DNA of 20,739 bases from DAOTYE01 sp034434915 (GCA_034434915.1 DAOTYE010000062.1:1-20739), one strand, 5' to 3'. Positions 1 to 6,875 are shown, numbered from the stretch's first letter. The notes: generated by a model from the sequence alone, not told the origin. Translations and numbers: made by a program.

Positions 1-44
1 GAAATGCATGAAACCCAGATGGGAATCTCTTGCCGATGAAAAGG

Positions 45-69
45 ACAGGGCTTCGTTTTGAAGCCCTGT
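45..69 (-). terminator. hairpin, possible terminator of the leftward recombinase operon
   Basis: A perfect 10-bp stem (ACAGGGCTTC / GAAGCCCTGT) with the 5-base loop GTTTT lies 22 bases past the stop of the leftward operon. Read leftward it is followed by CC and then four T, a weak U-tract. Read rightward there is no T-tract. It is therefore best assigned to the minus strand. Confidence 0.45.
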
Positions 70-91
70 AATCAGAATCTGAGGGTGTTTT

Positions 92-691
92 TCAGGATAG
101 TGGGGAAGTTATCCTTCCGGTGTGATTTGGTGGGCGCTTTCCGGACGTAGTGGAGATTCCTTCTCTTCTCCGGAAGTATTTCAGGTCAAACTGGGGATAG
201 AGCATGCGGTGAGGATTTGACCACTCGTGGTCCAGAGCGGCTATACCTTTCTGTGAGAGCCGATAGTAACGCCTGGACTCAAAGTCCTCATAGTAGCTCT
301 GGGGAGTAGAGGTCTCTTCTTCACCGGTAGTTGCCACCCATTCCAGCTTTTTGAGCATGTTGAAGTACATGACGAATGAGTGATAGCGGCATTTCACCAG
401 CTTATAGGGAATGCGCCTGAGGTGCCACTCTACCCGTTCGGCATACTCTGCTTCGGGGTATGGTTCTTTGCCCTCGGCTATGCGTCGGTCATTTTCCCAG
501 GCAGTGGCATCCTCAGCATAGGCACGATGTAACGCCAGTTTATAATGATAGAAGATATCAGCCTGAACCGAGCCGCGGCTGGGGTCAATCCTGACTGAGC
601 CCCCAGGAACCGTGTCCCAATAGAAACTCCCGGCAAACCAGCCGCAGCCAAAGGGAAGGAGGAACCCACCTCTATTTGGACTGAGTTCCAT
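92..691 (-). CDS. uncharacterised protein with winged-helix-like C-terminal half
   Basis: This 199-residue soluble protein has no signal peptide or membrane segment. I do not recognise the family. Residues about 105-152 (a helix ending in MLKKLEW, a polar loop, then RRYYRLSQKGIAAL) resemble the recognition helix and wing of winged-helix proteins, where an aromatic-L-T/S-x-K-G turn is typical. The N-terminal half is rich in aromatic and charged residues. The gene is last in a leftward three-gene operon, and its start overlaps the end of the recombinase gene by 20 bases, so the two are probably translationally coupled. A role as an accessory or regulatory partner of that recombinase is inferred from context only. 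Confidence 0.7.
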   Translation of the reverse strand: MELSPNRGGFLLPFGCGWFAGSFYWDTVPGGSVRIDPSRGSVQADIFYHYKLALHRAYAEDATAWENDRRIAEGKEPYPEAEYAERVEWHLRRIPYKLVKCRYHSFVMYFNMLKKLEWVATTGEEETSTPQSYYEDFESRRYYRLSQKGIAALDHEWSNPHRMLYPQFDLKYFRRREGISTTSGKRPPNHTGRITSPLS

Positions 692-1451
692 CGGGCTTCA
701 CCTTTTGACTCCAAAGCTTTTCGTACCATTCTTTCAATTCGTCACCGGCTACTTTTCTGTATCGTGCGGTGGTGTTGAAGGATGCATGACCAAGTTGTTC
801 TTGAAGTAGCCTGAGGCCCTCACCGGAATCATCAACTTTCATAGCGTGAACAGCAAAGGCATCTCGTAATCTATGCGGACTGACACCGTGCTTTCTGCCG
901 GTCTCCGGGTTGATTAACTTGGGTAACCCGGTTCTTTCAGCGCATTCCCTTATTATCTGCCACGCCCTATGCCTATTAATCCCGAAGAGCAGTCGCTTAC
1001 CGCGGCGAAATACCGGATCGCCGTGCTCGATGTACTCACGGACAAGGCCAAGGGTATTATCGTCGATAGGCAATATCCTCATGCGGCGGTGCTGCTTTTC
1101 CTCTGTCTTGCTTTTATCAACAGCGTCCCCGCACTTGGGACAGAACAGGTGACTCTTGCCAAGTCTGGCATTATAGTGAGTGCAAATAAGGCTGACGCGC
1201 GACTTCAGGTGCTCGATCCTCACCGTACCCTGATCGAAGTCAATATCCTCGACGGTAAGCCCCAGCGCCTCTGAGACACGGCAGCCAAGCCTGGAGAGTA
1301 GCCTTACTAGAAGCTTATCCCTGAGGCAGGCAGCTGCTTCTTCTAGTTTTTGCGTCTCCTCGATTTCAAGATAGGCACGCATACCTGACTCCCGCTGATA
1401 ATTGTGGTCATCGATGGTCGCTGTCCTCACCCGACTAGTTTGTAGTCGCAT
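672..1451 (-). CDS. tyrosine recombinase with an internal zinc ribbon
   Basis: This 259-residue DNA strand-exchange enzyme consists of the catalytic domain almost alone, without the usual N-terminal core-binding domain. Visible catalytic positions are R58 (in GCRVSEAL), the HxLR box H193/R196 (SPHRLRDAFA), H222 (LGHAS) and the nucleophile Y231 (TTARYRKV). A zinc-ribbon-like insert, CxH at C90/H92 and CPKC at C104/C107, sits in the beta2-beta3 region that normally carries the catalytic lysine (K83 is the nearest candidate). The gene overlaps the upstream HTH gene by 25 bases and the downstream gene by 20. An internal ATG at 1382 with a better Shine-Dalgarno (GGGAG) is a possible alternative start, which would remove 23 residues. 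Whether it acts on the tRNA site, on another site or as an inversion switch cannot be told. Confidence 0.85.
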   Translation of the reverse strand: MRLQTSRVRTATIDDHNYQRESGMRAYLEIEETQKLEEAAACLRDKLLVRLLSRLGCRVSEALGLTVEDIDFDQGTVRIEHLKSRVSLICTHYNARLGKSHLFCPKCGDAVDKSKTEEKQHRRMRILPIDDNTLGLVREYIEHGDPVFRRGKRLLFGINRHRAWQIIRECAERTGLPKLINPETGRKHGVSPHRLRDAFAVHAMKVDDSGEGLRLLQEQLGHASFNTTARYRKVAGDELKEWYEKLWSQKVKPDGTQSK

Positions 1452-1645
1452 TCTTGTTTCCCTATTTGCCCTTCGCCTCTTAACATTTTCTGTAGCGCCG
1501 CCAGCGGCACGACCAACCTTCGTTCACCGCACCTTATCACGGGCAGCTGCCCCAACTTTACCATGAGATAACCGGTATTTCGGCTCACCCCAAGCATACG
1601 GGCCGCCGTTGCAACGCTTACACAAAGTGGTTCTTCGAAACTCAT
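1427..1645 (-). CDS. excisionase-family HTH DNA-binding protein
   Basis: This 72-residue protein has the helix-turn-helix of the MerR-like/excisionase group. CVSVATAARMLGVSRNTGYLMVK (residues 8-30) forms the helix-turn-helix, and the following G-x-L-P-V-I-R-x-G-x-R-R-L-V-V-P segment (about 32-47) is the wing and beta-hairpin typical of this family. Family members bend DNA and set recombinase direction (Xis) or act as small repressors. It is the first gene of the leftward operon and overlaps the zinc-ribbon recombinase by 25 bases, which fits an Xis/regulator for that enzyme. It sits about 206 bases downstream of a consensus promoter start, so its transcript has a long leader. Confidence 0.82.
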   Translation of the reverse strand: MSFEEPLCVSVATAARMLGVSRNTGYLMVKLGQLPVIRCGERRLVVPLAALQKMLRGEGQIGKQECDYKLVG

Positions 1646-1690
1646 ATCTTCAACCTGCCGGCTTCCTCTGGCCCGTGTGGGTCTTCCTCT

Positions 1691-1778
1691 GCCAAGACCT
1701 TTGCGTCGATATTTTTTGGGCTACGCCTGGCGCCAGTGGCCTTGGCTCTGATTCGACGCACCACGAGTACAAGCGTAG
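1691..1778. repeat. cluster of interleaved short inverted repeats in the operon leader
   Basis: Three inverted pairs share nearly the same offset: GCCAAG 1691-1696 with CTTGGC 1741-1746; TGCGTCGA 1702-1709 with TCGACGCA 1753-1760; CTACGC 1721-1726 with GCGTAG 1773-1778. A 10-bp palindrome CTGGCGCCAG (1727-1736) lies between the arms. Because the pairs cross one another they cannot form one nested hairpin. They could be alternative RNA structures in the leader of the leftward transcript, or protein-binding sites. The 6-bp pairs alone could be chance. Confidence 0.35.
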
Positions 1779-1804
1779 ATTCTAAATTTCCGCAACTGAC
1801 TCTC

Positions 1805-1834
1805 TTGACATCCGCTCATTTCCCATGATATCCT
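1805..1834 (+). promoter_or_regulatory. sigma70-like promoter for the rightward integrase operon
   Basis: TTGACA at 1805-1810, an 18-base spacer, then TATCCT at 1829-1834 preceded by TG at 1826-1827 (extended -10). Predicted start is near 1841, about 105 bases before the first gene. It faces the leftward promoter at 1858-1886. Confidence 0.55.
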
Positions 1835-1857
1835 TTTCAATGGTGACGGGTAATTAA

Positions 1858-1886
1858 ATTATAAGACTGAATAGGAAGTTTGTCAA
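1858..1886 (-). promoter_or_regulatory. consensus sigma70-like promoter for the leftward recombinase operon
   Basis: Read on the minus strand this is TTGACA (1886-1881), exactly 17 bases, then TATAAT (1863-1858), identical to the consensus. Predicted start is near 1851, leaving a leader of about 206 bases before the HTH gene. The leader includes a possible 14-codon upstream reading frame (1826 down to 1782) with a short-spaced AAAAGGA ribosome site. Confidence 0.75.
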
Positions 1887-1944
1887 CCTTAACTACCGAT
1901 AATAGGACTTGAGCGGAATCATGTCGATTCGACGGAGGTGAAGA

Positions 1945-2517
1945 ATGAAGCGCAGCAGTCGGTATCCAGACAAGGTTATTGCCTATGCCCTCGCCCAGCG
2001 TAGCAACCGGGTAAGGTGGAAGGAGATTCAGGATGGCATCCGTCGTGAATTCGGAATTAGGCCCCCGTCTGACAGACGAATGCGTGAATGGTGTAAGGAG
2101 TTTGGTGGCGGTTCGAATCAGCCTGAAGAGATATTCCGGCAGACCCTCATGGAGATGGCCAGAGCAGCAACCCCATGGGCAGCATTTACCACGCAGAAGT
2201 TTGTCATCGACCAGGTATCCACCATAGTCGATGCCTGGAGGCGGGGCGAAAAGCCATGGATAGTGGGTGGCATCATTATCATGTCCGTTTTTGAGGAAAT
2301 GGTCGGCAGTGACACGTTCGAGGAGATAATTCGGAGGTACGAAGAGGCAAGGGCTGGCCGGAAAGAAAAACTCGCGGGGTGGATAAATGTACCAGCCGCG
2401 GAACGTATGTCCATGCCAGCCTTCCCTTCATTCGGTCAGTTAGCCAAACCCGGAAGTGAAGGTAGTATCAGTAATTCAGGGGCACAACTCAACAAAGGAG
2501 GCAGCAATGAGAGGTAG
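1945..2517 (+). CDS. uncharacterised protein, probable HTH DNA-binding N-terminus
   Basis: This 190-residue protein starts at an ATG with a strong ribosome site (GGAGGTGA, 4 bases upstream). Residues 24-52 (R-W-K-E-I-Q-D-G-I-R-R-E-F-G-I then R-R-M-R-E-W-C-K-E-F) look like a homeodomain-type helix-turn-helix as found in phage terminase small subunits and transposase N-termini. The middle is helical with a short hydrophobic stretch (V-G-G-I-I-I-M-S-V-F, about 107-116). The last 30 residues are Ser/Gly/Asn-rich and probably disordered. It is the first gene of the rightward operon and overlaps the integrase gene by 11 bases. A regulatory role for integration is inferred from position; I do not recognise a named family. 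Confidence 0.65.
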   Translation: MKRSSRYPDKVIAYALAQRSNRVRWKEIQDGIRREFGIRPPSDRRMREWCKEFGGGSNQPEEIFRQTLMEMARAATPWAAFTTQKFVIDQVSTIVDAWRRGEKPWIVGGIIIMSVFEEMVGSDTFEEIIRRYEEARAGRKEKLAGWINVPAAERMSMPAFPSFGQLAKPGSEGSISNSGAQLNKGGSNER

Positions 2518-3709
2518 CATCCGAAAGAAGGGTAAAAACTCCTGGCAGATCCAGGTCTACACAGGCACCGGCCCGGACGGGAAATATAAGCGTCATTTTG
2601 AGACGGTTAGAGGCAAAAAGGGCGATGCTCAAAGGCGGTTGACCGAGCTATTAGCCAGCCTTGATAAGGGCGTCTACACCCCGCCGGGACGGCTCACAGT
2701 AGGGGAGCACCTTATGAACTGGCTCGAAGGCTATGTCAAGACAAACTGCTCTCAGCGAACGCTTGACGGTTATCAAAGCATTGTAGAGCACCACCTGATT
2801 CCGGCCCTGGGGCATGTTCAACTAAAGCACCTTAACCCCCAGGCGATACAGGCTTATTATGGCAGGGCCCGTGAGAAGCTTTCAGCCAGGACGGTACACC
2901 ATCAACATCGGGTGTTATCACAGGCTCTTAAATGGGCGGTAAGACAGGGCTATCTCGGTCGCAACCCCTGCGAGCTTGTCGACCCGCCGACACCACGCAA
3001 GAAGCCCATGCGGACATTGACACCTTCCGAAGTCGAAGTACTTCTGGAGAAGGCACAAGGAAGCTGCTACTACCCGGTAATCTATACCGCCGTAAGCACC
3101 GGCTTAAGACAGGCTGAGTTATTGGGCTTGAGGTGGCGGGATATCGACCTGGACCTGCTCTCAATATCGGTGTCCCAGGTCTTATACAAGAGGCGCGGCA
3201 TCTGCCAGTTTAAAGAACCTAAGACGGCTCACAGCCGCCGCCGTATCAGTATGACGCCCAAGTTAGCATTATTCTTAAAAGAATACCGGGCAGACCGCGA
3301 AAAGCTCTACCAGCAGCTGGGGAAACAGCTCGCCTTGGATGAGCTGGTTTTCGCTAATCCGGAAGGCAAACCTATTGACCCGTGCGTGCTGACTCATGCT
3401 TTCACCAGGATTGCCCATAAAGCCGGCTTGGATGGGCTGAGATTTCACGACCTCAGGCATACCTTTGCCAGCCTTATGTTGCTGCGCGGGGCCAAGCCAA
3501 AGGTTATCAGTGAAGCTCTGGGGCACGCCTCGGTAGCCTTTACAATGGACGTTTACTCCCATATAATTGAAGGGATGCAGCAAGATGCCATGGCGTTACT
3601 GGACGAAGTGCTGCCACCGGGGAAAAACGGGGCAAGGAATAAAATTAACGCCAATTTAACGCCAACTGTTCGAGGTTTAGCTTTGGGCGCCAGCGTAGCT
3701 CAGGGGTAG
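2507..3709 (+). CDS. phage-type site-specific integrase (tyrosine recombinase)
   Basis: This full-length integrase of 400 residues integrates and, with helper factors, excises the element. Domains in order: arm-type DNA-binding domain (about 1-60, beginning GSIRKKGKNSWQIQVYTG), core-binding SAM-like domain (about 62-160) and catalytic domain (about 168-370). The complete catalytic set is visible: R201 (STGLRQAELLGL), a lysine in FKEPKT (K236 or K239), H314/R317 (FHDLRHTF), H340 (LGHAS) and Y350 (MDVYSHI). The start at 2507 is chosen because AAAGGAGG lies 6 bases upstream; an upstream ATG at 2456 in frame has no such site. The last six codons and the TAG stop are the 5' part of the tRNA-Thr gene, so the 3' end of the gene and the attachment site coincide. 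Confidence 0.95.
   Translation: MRGSIRKKGKNSWQIQVYTGTGPDGKYKRHFETVRGKKGDAQRRLTELLASLDKGVYTPPGRLTVGEHLMNWLEGYVKTNCSQRTLDGYQSIVEHHLIPALGHVQLKHLNPQAIQAYYGRAREKLSARTVHHQHRVLSQALKWAVRQGYLGRNPCELVDPPTPRKKPMRTLTPSEVEVLLEKAQGSCYYPVIYTAVSTGLRQAELLGLRWRDIDLDLLSISVSQVLYKRRGICQFKEPKTAHSRRRISMTPKLALFLKEYRADREKLYQQLGKQLALDELVFANPEGKPIDPCVLTHAFTRIAHKAGLDGLRFHDLRHTFASLMLLRGAKPKVISEALGHASVAFTMDVYSHIIEGMQQDAMALLDEVLPPGKNGARNKINANLTPTVRGLALGASVAQG
3645..3665 (+). repeat. tandem 10-bp direct repeats beside the tRNA attachment site
   Basis: TTAACGCCAA occurs at 3645-3654 and again at 3656-3665, a period of 11 bases (one helical turn). The pair lies 24-44 bases from the tRNA 5' end, inside the end of the integrase gene. 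Spacing and position suit arm-type sites for an integrase or accessory protein; this role is inferred. Confidence 0.45.
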
Positions 3710-3763
3710 AGCAGCGGTTTCGTAAACCGCTTGTCGTAGGTTCGAATCCTATCGCTGGCTCCA
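3689..3763 (+). tRNA. tRNA-Thr(CGT), CCA encoded
   Basis: A full cloverleaf folds by hand. The acceptor stem GCCAGCG / CGCTGGC (3689-3695 / 3753-3759) is perfect. The D arm is GCTC/GAGC (3698-3701 / 3709-3712). The anticodon stem GCGGT/ACCGC has loop TTCGTAA, anticodon CGT at 3721-3723 (reads ACG, threonine). The T arm is GTAGG-TTCGAAT-CCTAT with one G-T pair. The discriminator is T3760 and CCA 3761-3763 is encoded. Its 5' 21 bases overlap the end of the integrase gene. No separate strong promoter was found just upstream, so it may depend on a promoter inside the integrase gene or on read-through. Confidence 0.97.
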
Positions 3764-3786
3764 CCAGTCATTCCTGAGAGAGTAAG

Positions 3787-4614
3787 ATGGAGCAACTTTA
3801 TTTCGGCACCGGCGGCGTGCCCCATAGCTCAAAAGACCCCTCCTCCATCAGCGGTATTGAGCGCATCGCGGAGCTCAAGCTCGGTGCCATGGAGCTGGAG
3901 TTCGTCCAGAGGGTCACCATGGGGGAAGCCGGCGCCAGGCTCGTCGCTGATGTGGCGAAGAGGCTTGATGTCAAGCTTTCCGTGCATGCCCCATACTATA
4001 TCAACCTTAATGCCCGCGAGCCGGAAAAGCTGAAAGCAAGCCAGGCGCGTCTGCTCCAGGCGGCGCACATCGGCTGGCTCTGCGGGGCAAGGAGCGTGGT
4101 TTTTCACCCCGGCTTCTATTTGGGCGATTCTCCCGAGCAAGCCTATGCCATTATCAAAGATAATCTCGCCGTGGTGGTCAATCAGCTCAGGCGGGAGGGA
4201 AATAAAATTATTGTCCGGCCGGAGGTCATGGGTAAACCCAGCCAGTTTGGTACTATTGACGAAGTGCTTCAGCTGAGTCTGGAGCTTGATGGCGTGGCAC
4301 CCTGCGTTGACTTTGCCCACTGGCATGCCCGCACCGGCGTTTCCAATTCCTATGTTGAATTTGTCTCAACACTGGAGGCAATAGAGAAAAGGCTGGGACG
4401 TCCCGCCCTGGACGATATCCATATCCACGTATCCGGCATCCATTACGGCGCGAAAGGCGAGCTTAATCATCTTAATATACCTGACTCTGACTTTAACTAC
4501 CGTGACTTTCTCCGGGCATTAAAAGACCGTAAAGTGAAGGGGCTGGTCATCTGTGAAAGCCCAAATCTGGAAGGAGACGCCCAGCTCCTCCAGAGTACCT
4601 ATAATAGCCTCTAA
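3787..4614 (+). CDS. endonuclease IV-fold TIM barrel protein (AP endonuclease / sugar isomerase-like)
   Basis: This 275-residue protein resembles the endonuclease IV (Nfo) and xylose-isomerase-like barrels that bind two or three metal ions. Candidate metal ligands follow Nfo order: H67 (SVHAPYY), H107 (VFHPGF), E146 (RPEVMG), D175 and H178 (CVDFAHWH), H214 (IHVSG), H228 (ELNHLNI) and E257 (CESPN). The Asp-x-His pair of Nfo is not intact here: two residues before H228 is Leu, with Glu at 225. Family knowledge allows either repair of abasic DNA or an unrelated isomerase; the near-complete metal set favours a phosphodiesterase/AP endonuclease-like role. It starts 23 bases after the tRNA CCA with only a weak GAGAG ribosome site, so co-transcription with the tRNA is possible. 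Confidence 0.8.
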   Translation: MEQLYFGTGGVPHSSKDPSSISGIERIAELKLGAMELEFVQRVTMGEAGARLVADVAKRLDVKLSVHAPYYINLNAREPEKLKASQARLLQAAHIGWLCGARSVVFHPGFYLGDSPEQAYAIIKDNLAVVVNQLRREGNKIIVRPEVMGKPSQFGTIDEVLQLSLELDGVAPCVDFAHWHARTGVSNSYVEFVSTLEAIEKRLGRPALDDIHIHVSGIHYGAKGELNHLNIPDSDFNYRDFLRALKDRKVKGLVICESPNLEGDAQLLQSTYNSL

Positions 4615-4668
4615 AAGAATTTAGTACTATCAGGGTTTTCACTCATTTCTTTCACATTGACTATTATC

Positions 4669-4677
4669 TGGTATAAT
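4669..4677 (+). promoter_or_regulatory. extended -10 promoter of ftsH
   Basis: TGGTATAAT (TG at 4669-4670, TATAAT at 4672-4677) is a consensus extended -10 element 25 bases before the GTG start. No good -35 box is present at 16-18 bases, which extended -10 promoters tolerate. The predicted leader is very short (start near 4684). Confidence 0.6.
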
Positions 4678-4701
4678 ATATAATGAAGGTGAGGTAAATC
4701 T

Positions 4702-6639
4702 GTGAGACCGGGCTGGACCAGTAACGCGTTCATTTACATCGCCCTTATTCTGGGAGCGGTGGCGCTGCTTTTCTATTTTCTGCCCATGCCGGACAAACCG
4801 GAAGAGGTGCCCTTAAGTGAAGTTATTGCCATGTCCCAGAAGGGACAGATTGCCAAGATTGAAATTGAAGAGGACACGCTCCTTGTCACCACGCTTACCG
4901 GCGCCGAGCTTAAGACATTCAAAGAGAGCAATACCAGCATCTATGAGATTAAGAACCTTAATCTTGAAGGTGTTACCGTTAATGTGAAGGGTTCCACCGG
5001 CATTAACTGGGGCTCTCTCCTGCTTAACCTTCTGCCTTTCATCGTGGTCGGCTTTATCTTCTTTCTCCTCCTGCGCCAGGCGCGGGGAGCCAATAGCCAG
5101 GCGATGAACTTCGGGCGCAGTCGTGCCCGCATGTTTGCTCCTAACCGCACTAATATCACCTTTAATGATGTCGCCGGGGTGGATGAAGCCAAACAGGACC
5201 TGCAAGAGGTAGTGGAGTTCCTCAAGTCCCGGGAGAAGTTCCAGAAGCTGGGCGCCCGCATTCCCAAGGGAGTTCTGCTCGTGGGTCCGCCGGGCACCGG
5301 CAAGACACTCATGGCGAAGGCAGTAGCGGGAGAAGCCAATGTGCCTTTCTTCTCCATCAGTGGCAGTGAGTTTGTGGAGATGTTTGTCGGCGTGGGCGCC
5401 TCCCGCGTGCGTGACCTCTTTGACCAGGCGAAGCGGAACGCGCCGTGCATCGTCTTCATTGATGAAATTGACGCCGTGGGTCGCCACCGTGGCGCCGGGC
5501 TGGGTGGGAGTCATGATGAGCGTGAACAGACGCTCAATCAGATTCTGGTGGAAATGGACGGCTTTGATACCAGTACCAGCGTCGTCGTCATGGCGGCAAC
5601 CAATCGCCCGGATATCCTTGACCCGGCTCTGCTCAGACCGGGACGCTTTGACCGCCGTATTATCCTTGACCGGCCTGACATCAATGGCAGGATTGCCATT
5701 CTTAAAGTCCATATAAAAGGTAAACCACTTGACGAGTCAGTAAATCTGGAGACGCTCGCCAAAGCCACGGTGGGCTTCAGCGGCGCTGACATTGCCAATC
5801 TGGTGAACGAAGCGGCACTTCTGGCGGCGCGGCGCAATAAATCAGCTATCAGCATGAAGGAATTTGAAGAATCAATAGACCGGGTCATTGCCGGTCCGGA
5901 GCGGAAGAGCCGTAAAATCAGCCAGAAAGAGAAGGAAATCACTGCCTATCATGAGGCAGGACATACCCTCGTGGCTAAGATGCTGCCGAATGCTGACCCG
6001 GTACACAAGGTCTCAATTGTGGCGCGGGGCATGTCTCTCGGTCATACTAAACAATTGCCGACGGAAGACCGCTATTTGCTGAGTCGTTCTCAAATCATGG
6101 ACAAGATTGCCACGTATCTCGGTGGACGTGTCGCCGAGGAGCTTATCTTTAAGGATATCACCAGCGGTGCCGCGGAAGATATTGAACAGGCGACCAAGCT
6201 TGCCCGGGCGATGGTCACCAGCCTGGGCATGAGTGATAAGCTCGGTCCGCGCACCTTCGGCGACAGGCAGGAGATGGTGTTTCTCGGGCGTGAGATTGCC
6301 GAACAGAAAGACTATAGCGATGAGACCGCCAAGATGATTGATGATGAGGTTTACCGTATCATCCAGGAGGGCTATAGCACCGCCCGCAAAATCCTGACTG
6401 AAAATAAAGATAAGCTTGTCCTGCTCTCTACCACGCTGATAGCCCAGGAAACCCTTGAAGGAGCGCAACTGGACGCTTTGCTCGGCACTGCCAGTCCTGC
6501 TACGCCACAGGAAGTGAAGGTAAAGCCGGAACCGGTGCCGGTGGCGCCGGCGGGAGAAGTCAAACCGGCGCCGGCTCCCAAGAAACAGCGTGAAGTACCA
6601 CAGTTAGTCCCGGAGCATAAGCCCGCGCCATCTGAATAA
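4702..6639 (+). CDS. ftsH: ATP-dependent zinc metalloprotease FtsH
   Basis: This 645-residue membrane-anchored AAA+ protease forms hexamers that extract and degrade membrane and short-lived soluble proteins. Two membrane segments (about 9-28 and 104-125) flank a small extracytoplasmic domain. Walker A GPPGTGKT is at 195-202 and Walker B CIVFIDEID at 249-257. The second region of homology ATNRPDILDPALLRPGRFDR is at 299-318. The zinc site HEAGH is at 417-421, with D493 (AAEDIEQAT) as the third ligand. Everything needed for activity is present. The start is GTG with GGTGAGG just upstream. The last about 45 residues are a Pro/Lys/Glu-rich, probably disordered tail (KPEPVPVAP, KPAPAPKK). The gene stands alone and converges on the DUF1858 gene with 8 bases between stops and no visible terminator. 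Confidence 0.98.
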   Translation: MRPGWTSNAFIYIALILGAVALLFYFLPMPDKPEEVPLSEVIAMSQKGQIAKIEIEEDTLLVTTLTGAELKTFKESNTSIYEIKNLNLEGVTVNVKGSTGINWGSLLLNLLPFIVVGFIFFLLLRQARGANSQAMNFGRSRARMFAPNRTNITFNDVAGVDEAKQDLQEVVEFLKSREKFQKLGARIPKGVLLVGPPGTGKTLMAKAVAGEANVPFFSISGSEFVEMFVGVGASRVRDLFDQAKRNAPCIVFIDEIDAVGRHRGAGLGGSHDEREQTLNQILVEMDGFDTSTSVVVMAATNRPDILDPALLRPGRFDRRIILDRPDINGRIAILKVHIKGKPLDESVNLETLAKATVGFSGADIANLVNEAALLAARRNKSAISMKEFEESIDRVIAGPERKSRKISQKEKEITAYHEAGHTLVAKMLPNADPVHKVSIVARGMSLGHTKQLPTEDRYLLSRSQIMDKIATYLGGRVAEELIFKDITSGAAEDIEQATKLARAMVTSLGMSDKLGPRTFGDRQEMVFLGREIAEQKDYSDETAKMIDDEVYRIIQEGYSTARKILTENKDKLVLLSTTLIAQETLEGAQLDALLGTASPATPQEVKVKPEPVPVAPAGEVKPAPAPKKQREVPQLVPEHKPAPSE

Positions 6640-6647
6640 AGGCGTGG

Positions 6648-6875
6648 CTAGGGCGCTTTCACCGTGAAACCTTTTTCCTCTAGCCTCTTTGCCACATCAG
6701 CCAGGTTTTTCCCCTGTTTCTGGCAACCCTGAGGTATGGTGGTCACCCTGCCGATGGTGCTGCGGACCAGCGGGTTTACCACAGCGGCAAACCCCAGCTC
6801 TTTCGGGATGCTGATTAGTTCAGGATACACCGTGGTGAGTTCATATACGCTTTTGCTCAAATCAATCTCTTTCAT
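6648..6875 (-). CDS. DUF1858-domain small protein
   Basis: This 75-residue protein matches the small all-helical DUF1858 domain, also found at the N-terminus of ScdA/YtfE-type iron-sulfur repair proteins: (M-K-E-I-D-L-S-K-S-V-Y-E-L, then YPELISIPKELGF, then T-T-I-P-Q-G-C at 45-51, then a C-terminal helix). A longer frame reaches 7001, but I choose ATG 6875 because AGGAGG precedes it by 7 bases and the domain begins there. It overlaps the end of the upstream DUF438 gene by 14 bases, so both are made from one message. Pairing with a hemerythrin/PAS protein suggests a shared role in sensing or handling oxygen, nitric oxide or redox state; that is inferred. Confidence 0.85.
   Translation of the reverse strand: MKEIDLSKSVYELTTVYPELISIPKELGFAAVVNPLVRSTIGRVTTIPQGCQKQGKNLADVAKRLEEKGFTVKAP

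Larger units (their letters stand above)
1..3763. mobile_element. tRNA-proximal end of an integrated genetic element (partial)
   Basis: Two tyrosine recombinases of different type, an excisionase-like HTH protein and two uncharacterised proteins are packed against a tRNA-Thr gene. The phage-type integrase ends inside that tRNA. This is the usual layout of a site-specific integrative element whose attachment site is a tRNA. No second copy of the tRNA 5' sequence was seen between 1 and 3688, so the far boundary is either left of the window or has decayed. No capsid, relaxase or replication gene is visible. Seen: gene layout and overlap. Inferred: that this is one element, and its exact edges. 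Confidence 0.55.

Noticed and set aside
1..61. C-terminal end of a rightward gene entering from the left (open frames ending at 39 or 61)
   Set aside because: Two frames are open for only 12 to 19 codons; nothing decides between them or shows coding.
4657..4677. TTGACT as -35 of the ftsH promoter
   Set aside because: Only 9 bases separate it from TATAAT; the extended -10 explains the site better.
4813..5712. 299-codon frame antisense to ftsH
   Set aside because: It is a shadow of the well-conserved ftsH frame; the translation has no recognisable domain and no start signals.
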